Of a stretch of 64,000 nucleotides of DNA, positions 50,564 to 61,391 are shown in pieces. The DNA is taken from positions 46,133 to 110,132 of the forward strand of contig NZ_BMVR01000021.1 of the NCBI RefSeq assembly GCF_014650815.1, written 5' to 3'. A program made the position numbers and the translations under genes. The stretch's first letter is position 1, and each line of letters begins with the position of its first letter. Origin of the DNA: Streptomyces flavofungini. Its GTDB lineage: Bacteria > Actinomycetota > Actinomycetes > Streptomycetales > Streptomycetaceae. Below the pieces are notes generated by a model that was given only the letters and a program-made list of their open reading frames with translations, was not told where the DNA came from and did no database searches.

Positions 50564-51580
50564 GTGAACACCAACGGGAGATCCATCCGACCCGGCCGCC
50601 GGGTCCTGCTGCGCGGCGCCGCCCTCGGCGCGGCCGCGCCCTTGACACCCGCCGCCGCCTCCGCCGACAGCCCGGCACCGGCCGCGCGCTCGGGCGGGGG
50701 CAGCTCCGAGGTCACGTACCGGTGGCTCGGCACGTCCGGCTGGCGCGTCGACCTGGGCGCGGCGGGCAAGAGGGCCGGGCGGCACCGGACGGTGCTCGTC
50801 GATCCGTACGTCACGCGCTTCCCCACCGGCCTGTTCAGCGGCGCCTTCGACCCCGCCACCCGGCTGCGCACCGACAAGCCGCTGGTCCGCAGGCACGCGG
50901 GGACACCGGAGGTCATCTGCGTGACGCACACCCACTGGGACCACCTCAATGACGTGCCCTTCCTGGCGCGGGCCACGGGTGCCCGGGTCATCGGGACCGA
51001 GACGACGTACCACGTGCTGCGGTCCTTCGGCGTGGACGCGGCGCAGCTCTGCGTCGTCAAGGGCGGTGAGGTACTCGACTTCGACGGGTACGTGGTGGAG
51101 GTCGCGAGTTCGCGGCACAGCCGCAACGCCGCGTACTCCTACTTCGCGCCCGGCACCCTGAACGCGCCGCCCGCGACCGCGCCCCGGACGGTCGCGGACC
51201 TGCCGGAGGGCGACACGCTGGCCTTCAAGGTGACGCCGGACGGCGCGCCGTCGGCGCTGTTCATGGGGGCGAGCGACTTCGACGAGCGGTCCTTCGCGGG
51301 GCTCGCGCCGGACCTGGCGATGATCGCGGTGGCGTCGGCCGAGTCGACGTACCGCTATGTGCCGCGCCTGCTCGCAGCGCTCGGCCGTCCCGGCGTGGTC
51401 GTGCCGGTGCACTGGGACGACTTCGAGCGGCCGCTGAGCGAGCCGCCGCGCGCGGACGGCACGGCGCTGGACGACTTCGTCGCGCGGGTGCGGGCGGCGA
51501 GTCCCGCGTCGCGGCTCGTGGTGCCGGACTACGAGACGGCGTACGGGGCGGACCTGCGACCGCGCAGGCCCACCCCCTGA
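50564..51580 (+). CDS. Tat-exported metallo-beta-lactamase-fold hydrolase
   Basis: A 338-aa protein. The N-terminus RPGRRVLLRGAALGAAAPL is a twin-arginine-type signal with Ala-rich cleavage near residue 34. The MBL domain has VICVTHTHWDHLNDVPF (HxHxDH metal motif), VEVASSRHSRNAAYSYF (third His) and VVPVHWDDFERPL (final His). It resembles the L-ascorbate-6-phosphate lactonase/UlaG-like branch exported as a secreted hydrolase. Substrate unknown. The GTG start at 50564 lacks a strong ribosome site. It sits next to the damaged HxlR gene, which may have controlled it. Confidence 0.82.
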   Translation: MNTNGRSIRPGRRVLLRGAALGAAAPLTPAAASADSPAPAARSGGGSSEVTYRWLGTSGWRVDLGAAGKRAGRHRTVLVDPYVTRFPTGLFSGAFDPATRLRTDKPLVRRHAGTPEVICVTHTHWDHLNDVPFLARATGARVIGTETTYHVLRSFGVDAAQLCVVKGGEVLDFDGYVVEVASSRHSRNAAYSYFAPGTLNAPPATAPRTVADLPEGDTLAFKVTPDGAPSALFMGASDFDERSFAGLAPDLAMIAVASAESTYRYVPRLLAALGRPGVVVPVHWDDFERPLSEPPRADGTALDDFVARVRAASPASRLVVPDYETAYGADLRPRRPTP

Positions 51581-51612
51581 CGTACCGTCAGCACGCCGTC
51601 CCCGAAGCCGGG

Positions 51613-52352
51613 TCAGCGCACCTTGCGCGTGGCCCGCAGCCACTCCTTGTTCATGGCCGCGATCGACGGCAGCGGGATGCCCTTCGGGCAGGCCGTCGCG
51701 CACTCGCCGGTGAGGGTGCAGCCGCCGAAGCCCTCGGAGTCCATCTGGGCGACCATGTCGAGGACGCGGGTCTCGCGCTCGGGGGCGCCCTGCGGAAGGA
51801 CGTTGAGGTGGTTGACCTTGGCGGACGTGAAGAGCATCGCCGAGCCGTTGGGGCAGGCCGCGACGCAGGCGCCGCAGCCGATGCACTCGGCGTGCTCGAA
51901 GGCGAAGTCCGCGTCCGGCTTCGGCACCGGCGTCGCGTGGGCCTCCGGGGCGGCGCCGGTGGGGGCGCTGACGTAGCCGCCGGACTGGATGATGCGGTCG
52001 AAGGCGGAGCGGTCGACTACCAGGTCCTTGATGACCGGGAAGGCGGCCGCCCGCCACGGCTCGATGTCGATGGTGTCGCCGTCCTTGAAGGACCGCATGT
52101 GCAACTGGCAGGTGGTGGTGCGCTCGGGGCCGTGCGCGTCGCCGTTGATGACGAGCGAGCAGGCGCCGCAGATGCCCTCGCGGCAGTCGTGGTCGAAGGC
52201 GACCGGCTCCTCGCCCTTGACGATGAGCTCTTCGTTGAGGGTGTCGAGCATCTCCAGGAAGGACATGTCCGAGGAGATGTCGTCCACCTCGTACGTGGAC
52301 ATCGCGCCGTCGGCGTCGGGGTTCTGCTGGCGCCAGACGCGCAGGGTGAGCT

Positions 52353-52356
<4 letters not shown>
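51613..52356 (-). CDS. sdhB: Succinate dehydrogenase iron-sulfur subunit
   Basis: A 247-aa SdhB/FrdB. 2Fe-2S ligands are in DCREGICGACSLVINGDAHG with the fourth Cys in TTTCQLH. The 4Fe-4S motif is CIGCGACVAACPNG, and the 3Fe-4S/4Fe-4S ligands are in CTLTGECATACPKGIPL. It passes electrons from SdhA to the membrane haem/quinone site. The start overlaps the sdhA stop by 4 nt, giving the order sdhC-sdhA-sdhB. Confidence 0.93.
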
Positions 52357-54302
<1,946 letters not shown>

Positions 54303-54305
54303 CGG

Positions 54306-55013
54306 TCAGCTCACCACTCCGGTCATGACACCGACGGGTACGGAGACGAAGCCCGCGGTCAGCAGCAGCGCGAGGCCATTGGCGCAGGTCTTCAGGAAGC
54401 GGTCACGGGCCGCGGTGCCCACGCCGAGGGTCTGGGCGGCACTCCAGAAACCGTGCCGGACATGGAAGCCGAGGGCGACGACGGCCGTGATGTAGATCAC
54501 GTTGCCGTACCAGGTGGAGAAGGTGTCGATCACGTTCTGGTACGGGTGCAGGTGCTCGTAGCCGCCCGGGTGCACGGTGCCCGTGGTCAGGTCGAGGATG
54601 TGCCACACGATGAACAGGGCCAGGATGATCCCGCCCCAGCGCATGGTGCGGGTCGCGTAGCTGGAGCGCGGCTTCTTGTGCACGTACTTGCTCGGGCGCG
54701 CCTTGATGTCGCGGCGGCTGAGCTGGTACGCGGACACGGCGTGCGCGACGACGGCGGCGACGAGGCCGACGCGGACGACCCACAGGGTCCACTCCCAGCG
54801 CATCACGGGCTCGCCGAGGGTGCGCAGCCAGTGCGCGTAGTGGTTGAAGTCCCCGGGGCCGAAGAAGATCTTCAGGTTCCCGACCATGTGGGCGACCAGG
54901 TAGAGCAGCATGATCAGGCCGCTCACCGCCATCACGGTCTTCTTGCCGACGGTGGAGTCCCACACCGTGCGCGGTAGTGACGGCCGTCGGTCCGTCCGCG
55001 TTGCCAGAGCCAT
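54306..55013 (-). CDS. sdhC: Succinate dehydrogenase cytochrome b558-type membrane subunit
   Basis: A 235-aa single-chain diheme anchor of the Bacillus/Wolinella type, so no sdhD is expected. Five membrane helices: MAVSGLIMLLYLVAHMVGNLKIFFG, VVRVGLVAAVVAHAVSAYQL, GGIILALFIVWHILDLTTG, NVIYITAVVALGFHVRHGF and GLALLLTAGFVSVPVGVMTGV. Haem-ligand His residues are visible in helices I (VAHMVGN), II (VAHAVSA), III (VWHILD) and IV (FHVRHG). It is the first gene of sdhCAB, divergent from a LysR gene. Confidence 0.92.
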   Translation of the reverse strand: MALATRTDRRPSLPRTVWDSTVGKKTVMAVSGLIMLLYLVAHMVGNLKIFFGPGDFNHYAHWLRTLGEPVMRWEWTLWVVRVGLVAAVVAHAVSAYQLSRRDIKARPSKYVHKKPRSSYATRTMRWGGIILALFIVWHILDLTTGTVHPGGYEHLHPYQNVIDTFSTWYGNVIYITAVVALGFHVRHGFWSAAQTLGVGTAARDRFLKTCANGLALLLTAGFVSVPVGVMTGVVS

Positions 55014-55072
55014 GCCAGGAACGCTACGGCCGAAGGTCCCGATCAGTCCAAGAGATGGTGGCGCTCATCTCC

Positions 55073-55087
55073 ATAGGCTTGGCCTAT
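55073..55087. promoter_or_regulatory. LysR-type T-N11-A operator
   Basis: ATAGGC-TTG-GCCTAT is a perfect 6-bp dyad with exact T-N11-A geometry. It lies in the 95-bp gap between sdhC and the lysR-type gene, 22 bp before the latter's start. It is suited to autoregulation and control of sdhCAB. Confidence 0.75.
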
Positions 55088-55108
55088 CGGTGCCGTATCG
55101 TGGCCCGT

Positions 55109-55984
55109 ATGCAGTTCCAGCAGCTCCTGTACTTCGTCGCGGTCGCCGAGACCCGCCACTTCACGCGCGCCGCCGAGCAGGTGCACGTCTCCCAGCCGTC
55201 GCTCTCGCAGCAGGTGCGGGCCCTGGAGAAGGAGCTGGGCGCCGAACTGTTCAGCAGGGCGCGCGGGAACATCGCGCTCACCGACGCGGGCGAGGCGCTG
55301 CTCCCGCTGGCCCGCCGCATCCTCGCCGACGCCGACACGGCCCGCATCGAGGTGCAGGAGCTGGCGCAGCTCCGCCGGGGCCGGGTGCGGCTCGGGGCGA
55401 CCCCGAGCGTCTGCACGGGACTGCTTCCGCAGGTCCTGCGCGACTTCCACGACCGGCACCCCGGCATCCAGCTCCTGATCGAGGAGGGCGGCAGCCACGA
55501 CCTCGTCCGGCAGCTCGCGCGCGGGGCCCTCGACCTGGCCCTGGTGGTGCTGCCGCTGCCGACGCCGTCGCCCGCTCTGACCACGGTGGAGCTGCTGCGC
55601 GAGGACCTGGTGGTGGTGTCCTCGCCGGACGCGCCGGGCCTCGGCGCGTCCGCGCGCGTCGCCGACCTCCAGGGCGAGCGCCTCGTGATGTTCCGGCACG
55701 GCTACGACCTGCGGGAGCTGACGGTCGCCGCGTGCCGCGCGGAGGGCTTCGAGCCCGAATTCGCGGTCGAGGGGGGCGAGATGGACGCCGTGCTGGGCTT
55801 CGTCCGGGCAGGCCTCGGCGTCGCCGTCGTCCCCCGCATGGTCGCGGAGCGCGCGGGCAGTGGCCTGCGCATGACCCCGCTGTCCCGGCCGCGCCTGCGC
55901 CGCACCATCGCGCTGGCCCACCGCAGCGACGTGGCGCCGCCGCGAGCGGCGCGGGAGCTGCAACGGATGTTGCTGGCGAGGTAG
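55109..55984 (+). CDS. LysR family transcriptional regulator
   Basis: A 291-aa LTTR. The HTH is MQFQQLLYFVAVAETRHFTRAAEQVHVSQPSLSQQVRALEKELGAELFSR, followed by the linker helix and a periplasmic-binding-like effector domain (RVRLGATPSVCTGLLPQVLRDFHDRHPGIQLLIEEGG, then DAVLGFVRAGLGVAVVPRMVA). It is divergent from sdhCAB with a T-N11-A dyad between them, so it most likely senses a carbon metabolite and tunes succinate dehydrogenase; ligand unknown. Confidence 0.9.
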   Translation: MQFQQLLYFVAVAETRHFTRAAEQVHVSQPSLSQQVRALEKELGAELFSRARGNIALTDAGEALLPLARRILADADTARIEVQELAQLRRGRVRLGATPSVCTGLLPQVLRDFHDRHPGIQLLIEEGGSHDLVRQLARGALDLALVVLPLPTPSPALTTVELLREDLVVVSSPDAPGLGASARVADLQGERLVMFRHGYDLRELTVAACRAEGFEPEFAVEGGEMDAVLGFVRAGLGVAVVPRMVAERAGSGLRMTPLSRPRLRRTIALAHRSDVAPPRAARELQRMLLAR

Positions 55985-56146
55985 CCGAGCCTCGGTCCCT
56001 CCGCGAGAGGGGCGCCCGCAGGGGCGCGAGCGCGAGTACGCGCCCCCAACCTGCCCTGTGCGCCGGGTATTTCAGGCCACCCGACGGGTCCCCCAAGGTG
56101 TGCGCCCGGCTCTAACCTGGCCGTCCGTGAGCGGGAGGGGGCGCCC

Positions 56147-58978
56147 ATGGCAACAGCTGCGGGCGGGGGCACGACGACGGGGCAGAAGGCGGTCGCCGCG
56201 CGCCGGACAGCGGCGGTGGTGCTGCTGTGCGCGGTGGTCGTGGGGTGTGCCGTGTGGGCGTCGGACGAGTGGGGCGACACCACTCGTCGCCAGGTGGTCG
56301 CGCAGCTGCGCGAACGCGCGCAGCCGCAGCCAGGTGCGACCGCGCCCCCGGGCAACGCCGGCGTGCCCGTGGCAGCGGCGGAATACCTGCCGGGCAAGGG
56401 CAGCAGCGGCGAGATCGCCGTCCGCGTCAGCCGGGCGAAGGGGGACGACTGGCAGGTCACCGCGCGCTACCGGCTCCGCCTTCGCGAATCGGACCCGCTC
56501 GCCGGACGACTCCGGGCCACACCGAGCCTCTTCAGCCGGGTGTCCGTCCTCATCCCGGGCGGATACGGCACCCTCTTGGCGATGCAGCCCGCCGCCAAAG
56601 GCGCCGCCTACCCCGTGCGCTGCACGGTCAGCCAGGCGTCCGCGCGCGGCAATGTGACGGTCACCGCCGCATACAGCGTCACGCTCGCCGATGTCGTGCC
56701 CGGCCGTCAGCTCTCCTTCCAGCTCAGCTCCCGGGCCCCCGACAGCAAAGGGCGCCCGGTGCCCAACCCCCCGGGCCCATGGCGCTGGAGCCTGGACGCA
56801 CCGCCCGGCTGGGGATTCAGCGCCTTCGGCCAGCCCTCCCTCCAGACGGCCCGCACCGTCGAGTTCGCCCTTCCCCAGCCGCGCAAGAAGCAGGCGGTCG
56901 TCGGTGCCCAGTTCGTGCGCCCCGCGCCCCCGAAGAAGGACACGAGCCCGCCGGTCTGGCAGGTCCGCCCCGGCAGCAGCCCCGAGGCCCTGCTGTCCCT
57001 GCTCGCCCTCGGCGCCGTCACCGGCGGGGCGCTCACGGCCTTCCTCACCGCGCCGGGCGGCTCCGCGGCGAGCCCCCGGCGGACCCGCGCCGCCATCGCG
57101 GTCACCGTCACCGCGCTTCTCCTCGCCGTCGGGGCGCTGCTCCTGCACGCCTACTCCGCCAAGTGGCGGGTCCTGTTCTGGCTGTGGGGGTCCGTCAGCT
57201 ACCCGCACAACGCGCTGATCCCCAACACCCTGCCGCTGGAGTCCCGCACCCAGGGCACGCTCCTCGGCACCGTCCTGTTCGTCCTGCCGGTACTCGCGGT
57301 CACCGTCACCCTGCACCTGCGCGCCGGACGCTTCCCGCGCCCCGGGGAGCTGTGCATGCTCGCCGCCCCCGCCGTGGCCCTCGTCCTGATGGCCTGGCTC
57401 ATGGGCGCCGACGGCTGGACCCGGGCGGTGCTGACCTGTCTGGCCACCGCGTCCCTCGCGGCCGGCGCCGTGTACGCGGCACTGCGGCTCGGCCTGTGCG
57501 GGAGCGGCGCGCGCCCCTGGGCCACGCCGCTCGCCGTGGCGGCCTGGACGGCCGTGGCCACCTCCGTCGTCCTGCAGGTCCTGCCCTGGGACTTCCAGTG
57601 GTCGCCCACCGACAACGCCTGGACGATCGACGACCGCACCGTCGGCGTCTCCTGGCCCCTGGCCTTCCTGCTGCCCGTGCCCTGGGTGACCGCCCTGCTC
57701 CTGCTGACCTGCCCGCTGCTGCCGCCGCTGATCCGGCCCGGCTGGCGGGGCCGCCTCGCCCTGGGCGCGGTCTTCGTCACCGCCCTGCTCCCGTGGTGGA
57801 CGACCCTGCACAAGCCGCAGCGCCCGCCCACCAGCGACCTCTTCGCCCAACTCGCGGGCCAGTGGCCCGGCGACGACTTCATCTACGGGGTGCGCACCAT
57901 CGCGCCCGGCGCCCAGATCATGTGGTGCGCGGCCGTGGTCGTGCTCGTCGCGCACCTCTACGCCACCGGCACCGAGCCGCGCCGCCTCGGCCCCGGCGCC
58001 CGCCGCGACTGCGTCACCCTGCTCCTGTTCGCCGCGGCCTCGACCGTGATCGGCGCCCCGGACAGCTGGCTGCCCTACTGGACCACCGCCGCCGCGCTGT
58101 TCATGGCCTGGGCGGGCGCCCATCTGATACTGCCGCCCGCCCGCGCGGAGCACGCGAAGAGGTTGCACCGCCTGACCGGCGCCGCGCACGCCCGGCTGCT
58201 CAACTCCCTGGCCCGCGCCCTGCTGTTCGCCGAGGGCCGCCACCGCTTCCTGACGTCGTCCCGCGGCACCCTCGCCGACACGTCCCTGCCCGCCGACGAC
58301 TGGGAGGACAAGTGGCAGAGCCTGCGCAGACCCACCGCGGGGGACGCGGCGGACGAGACCGCGCGGCTCAAGGGAGTCGCGCTCGGCGGCTCCGGGGGCC
58401 GCACCGCCTGGAACAACGGCCTGACCGCGGCGGCCGCCACCGCGCTGCTCACCCTGCCGTGGACGGCGTGGACAGCATGGCAGGCCCAGGGCTACAGCGG
58501 GGTGCCGGAGGCGGTGACCGTCGCGGGCGCGCCGACCTGCGTGTGGCTCGCGCACGGCTTCGTGTACGGATACCTGTATCCGTGGCTGCGGGGCAACACC
58601 CCCGTGGGCAAGGCGGGTTGGCTGTGGCTGGTGATGTCCTCGGTGCAGGTGCTGCTGCTCGTGCCGCGGCTGCGGGTGCCGCAGGGGCCGGTCGCGCTCT
58701 CGGTGTTCCTGCTGCTCGCGCAGAGCACCGTCCTCGCCCTCGCGCTCGCCCTGTACTGGGAGATACGCCTGGTGCGCCGCGCGGACCTGCTGTGGGGCCA
58801 CATCCGCAACTTCCGCCGTCTGTCGTCGCTCGCCACGCCGCTGAGCGCCGTCCTGGTCGCGACCATGGCGGCCGTGGCCACCGTGCTCGCGACCACCTGG
58901 GCGAACAACGTCACGTCCCCCGTCGAGAACCCCAGCCCGTCACCATCGGCGACATCGTCGGCACCCGAACATCCGTGA
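56147..58978 (+). CDS. Large multi-pass membrane protein of unknown function
   Basis: A 943-aa protein I cannot assign to a characterised family; it may be one of the Streptomyces DUF6185-type proteins. The layout is a signal-anchor (TAAVVLLCAVVVGCAVWA, about 21-38), a roughly 250-residue extracytoplasmic beta-rich domain, then about 12 membrane helices in two groups, separated by a cytoplasmic 100-residue segment (GRHRFLTSSRGTLADTSLPADDWEDKWQ). It ends in a Ser/Pro tail. The start ATG follows GGGAGGGGGC. No partner gene is adjacent. Confidence 0.8.
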   Translation: MATAAGGGTTTGQKAVAARRTAAVVLLCAVVVGCAVWASDEWGDTTRRQVVAQLRERAQPQPGATAPPGNAGVPVAAAEYLPGKGSSGEIAVRVSRAKGDDWQVTARYRLRLRESDPLAGRLRATPSLFSRVSVLIPGGYGTLLAMQPAAKGAAYPVRCTVSQASARGNVTVTAAYSVTLADVVPGRQLSFQLSSRAPDSKGRPVPNPPGPWRWSLDAPPGWGFSAFGQPSLQTARTVEFALPQPRKKQAVVGAQFVRPAPPKKDTSPPVWQVRPGSSPEALLSLLALGAVTGGALTAFLTAPGGSAASPRRTRAAIAVTVTALLLAVGALLLHAYSAKWRVLFWLWGSVSYPHNALIPNTLPLESRTQGTLLGTVLFVLPVLAVTVTLHLRAGRFPRPGELCMLAAPAVALVLMAWLMGADGWTRAVLTCLATASLAAGAVYAALRLGLCGSGARPWATPLAVAAWTAVATSVVLQVLPWDFQWSPTDNAWTIDDRTVGVSWPLAFLLPVPWVTALLLLTCPLLPPLIRPGWRGRLALGAVFVTALLPWWTTLHKPQRPPTSDLFAQLAGQWPGDDFIYGVRTIAPGAQIMWCAAVVVLVAHLYATGTEPRRLGPGARRDCVTLLLFAAASTVIGAPDSWLPYWTTAAALFMAWAGAHLILPPARAEHAKRLHRLTGAAHARLLNSLARALLFAEGRHRFLTSSRGTLADTSLPADDWEDKWQSLRRPTAGDAADETARLKGVALGGSGGRTAWNNGLTAAAATALLTLPWTAWTAWQAQGYSGVPEAVTVAGAPTCVWLAHGFVYGYLYPWLRGNTPVGKAGWLWLVMSSVQVLLLVPRLRVPQGPVALSVFLLLAQSTVLALALALYWEIRLVRRADLLWGHIRNFRRLSSLATPLSAVLVATMAAVATVLATTWANNVTSPVENPSPSPSATSSAPEHP

Positions 58979-59053
58979 CAGCGGGAAGGCCCCGAAGGGG
59001 CGGGGCTGCGCCCACAACCCACGCGTCACCCGCGACGGCGGGCAACCTCCGAA

Positions 59054-59085
59054 GGGGCGCGGGGAACTGCGCGCACAACCACAGA
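59054..59085. repeat. Streptomyces REP-like intergenic sequence
   Basis: The motif GGGGCGCGGGGAACTGCGCG is a very common dispersed intergenic repeat in Streptomyces (recalled, not searched). A degenerate related stretch (GAAGGGGCGGGGCTGCGCCC) lies at 58993-59012. Both fill the gap between the convergent membrane-protein and rmdA-like genes and may act as terminators. Confidence 0.55.
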
Positions 59086-59213
59086 CCGCCCGCAGCCGCG
59101 CTCACAGGACCAAGCGGCAGCCCCCAGCGCCAGGGCCACGCAACGTCAGCGCCGGGGCGGAGCCGCCCCCGGCACCGGGGAAACGCCCCACACCCCCAAG
59201 GCGCCCCGCCGGC

Positions 59214-61391
59214 TCAGGTGGCGTCCGCGAGCGCCAGCTCGTGCAGCCGGTCCGGCGGGCCCGGCCGGGCGTAGTACCAGCCCTGGGCCGTGTCGCAGCC
59301 CAGTTCGCGCAGCTGGTCGGCCTGGGCGCCGGTCTCGACGCCCTCGACCGTGACGGCCAGGTCCAGGCTGTGCGCGAGGGACACGATGCCCTCGATGATC
59401 TTCAGGTCGACGGGGTCGGCGGGGAAGTGCTGCATGCCCTGCGTGAAGGCGCGGTCGAGCTTGAGGACGCTGACGGGCAGGCGGCGCAGGTTCGCGAGGT
59501 TGGAGTAGCCGGTGCCGAAGTCGTCCAGCGCGATGTCCACGCCCATCTCGGCGAGCCTGCGCAGCGGCTTGAGCAGGTCGTCGTCGGCGCCGATCAGCGC
59601 GGACTCGGTGACCTCCAGGCACAGCGAGCCGGGCGCGAGGCCCGCGCGCTCCAGGATCTCGACGGTGTCGGAGACCAGGCCGGGGTGGGTGAGCTGGCAC
59701 GGCGACAGGTTCACGTTGACGCGCAGCGGACCCGCGGCCGGATCGGCCCCGGCCCCCGCCTCCCAGGCGCGCGCCTGGCGTACCGACTGCTCCAGGACCC
59801 AGCGTCCGAGCGGCACGATGAGACCGGTGTGCTCGGCGAGCGGAATGAAGCGGTCCGGGCTGATGACGCCGTGCTGCGGGTGCAGCCACCGCACCAGCGC
59901 CTCGGCGCCGCGCACGCTGCCGTCGCCGAGGTGCACGAGCGGCTGGTACTCGATGAAGAACTCGCCGCGCTCCAGGGCCACCGGCAGGGCCGTGGTCAGG
60001 CCGTGCCGGGTGATGGCGCGGGCGTCGGCCTCCGGGTCGGCCAGCTCGTAGCGGTTGCCGCCCGCGTGCTTGGCGCGGTACATCGTGATGTCGGCGCTGC
60101 GCAGCACCTCGGCCGCGCCGCGCTCGGCGGCGGGTCCCTCGACGATGCCGATGGAGCCGCGCACCGTCAGTTCGCGCCCCTCCACGCGGATGGGGGTGGC
60201 GAGCGCGTGCATGATACGCCCGGCCAGCTCGTCGACCTCGTGCTCGGTGTCCGGGCCGGTGGTCAGCGCGACGAACTCGTCGCCGCCGAGCCGCGCCACC
60301 ATCTCGCCGGGCGCGGTCGCGCAGGACTGCAGGCGGTCGGCGACCTCGACCAGGAGGCGGTCGCCCGCCGCGTGCCCGAGGCTGTCGTTGACGGTCTTGA
60401 AGCCGTCGAGGTCCAGGTAGCAGAGCCCGAACCGGGCGCCCTCGCCCGCCGACAGGGCCTTCTCCAGGCGCTCGAAGAACAGCGTCCGGTTGGGCAGTCC
60501 GGTGAGCGCGTCGTGCGTGGCCTCGTAGCGCAGGCGCAGGTTGAGCAGGCGGCGCTCGGTGGTGTCCTCCATCAGCGCGAGCTGGTACTGCGGCACGCCG
60601 TCGGCGTCGCGCAGCAGGGACACCGTCAGATTGGTCCACAGGACGGTGCCGTCGGGGCGGTAGAAGGCCTTCTCGACGCGGTAGTGCTCGCGGTCGCCGC
60701 GCACCAGCTCCTCGTAGAGGCGCCATACGTGCGGCGAGTCGTCGGGGTGCGTCCACTCGGCCACGTTGCGCCCGCGCAGCTGGTGCTCCAGGCCGCCGAA
60801 CATGCGGATCAGGGCGTCGTTGACCTCCAGGACGGTGCCGCGGAGGTCGGCGATGCCGATGCCGATGGCGGCGCCGTGGAAGACCGCGCGGAACCGCGCC
60901 TCGCTGGCGTGCAGGGCCTCGGCGACGGTGCCGCGCGCGTCGAGGGCCGCCCGGGATATGGCCTCCTGCTCGGTGCGGGTGCGCTCGCGCAGCGCCCGGG
61001 CGAACCCGGCGGCGACGGCGTGCTGGATCCGGGAGCAGCGCGCCCGCAGCTCCTCGCGCCCACCGGCACCGGCTTCCGCCGCGGCTGTCCCGTCGGCGGC
61101 GGAGGCGCCGCAGTACAGCACCAGATAGGCGTCCACGACGTCGAGCGTGCGGCTGAGCGCCTCCGGCTCGGTGCAGTGCGTCGCGACCAGGGCCGCGCCC
61201 ACGGCCTCGCTGTCGGCGGCGCGGAACACCCGCTCGCCCAGGGCCGCCCGCAACTGCTGGGCGAGCGGCGTCAATTGGCTTTCGAACTCGGGGCGGGTGA
61301 GCGAGGTGGCGGTCACCGGGAACAGCGCGCGGCTCCAGATCGTGGCGAACCTGCGCAGTCTGTCCTCCGGCCCGTCCTGGTCCGCGCTCAA
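59214..61391 (-). CDS. rmdA: PAS-GGDEF-EAL cyclic di-GMP enzyme (RmdA-like)
   Basis: A 725-aa cytosolic protein. N-terminal helical region; PAS domain at about 185-300 (EARFRAVFHGAAIGIGIADLRG, then YRVEKAFYRPDGTVLWTNLTV); GGDEF at about 310-470 with intact active site (MVARLGGDEFVALT); EAL at about 485-725 with VRGAEALVRWLHPQHG, CLEVTESALIG and ALDDFGTGYSNL. Both catalytic domains look active. Context (DUF574 methyltransferase, then SCO0930-type lipoprotein) matches my memory of S. coelicolor rmdA, a phosphodiesterase required for aerial development. The TTG start overlaps the methyltransferase stop (TTGA), which is unusual. Confidence 0.85.
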   Translation of the reverse strand: MSADQDGPEDRLRRFATIWSRALFPVTATSLTRPEFESQLTPLAQQLRAALGERVFRAADSEAVGAALVATHCTEPEALSRTLDVVDAYLVLYCGASAADGTAAAEAGAGGREELRARCSRIQHAVAAGFARALRERTRTEQEAISRAALDARGTVAEALHASEARFRAVFHGAAIGIGIADLRGTVLEVNDALIRMFGGLEHQLRGRNVAEWTHPDDSPHVWRLYEELVRGDREHYRVEKAFYRPDGTVLWTNLTVSLLRDADGVPQYQLALMEDTTERRLLNLRLRYEATHDALTGLPNRTLFFERLEKALSAGEGARFGLCYLDLDGFKTVNDSLGHAAGDRLLVEVADRLQSCATAPGEMVARLGGDEFVALTTGPDTEHEVDELAGRIMHALATPIRVEGRELTVRGSIGIVEGPAAERGAAEVLRSADITMYRAKHAGGNRYELADPEADARAITRHGLTTALPVALERGEFFIEYQPLVHLGDGSVRGAEALVRWLHPQHGVISPDRFIPLAEHTGLIVPLGRWVLEQSVRQARAWEAGAGADPAAGPLRVNVNLSPCQLTHPGLVSDTVEILERAGLAPGSLCLEVTESALIGADDDLLKPLRRLAEMGVDIALDDFGTGYSNLANLRRLPVSVLKLDRAFTQGMQHFPADPVDLKIIEGIVSLAHSLDLAVTVEGVETGAQADQLRELGCDTAQGWYYARPGPPDRLHELALADAT

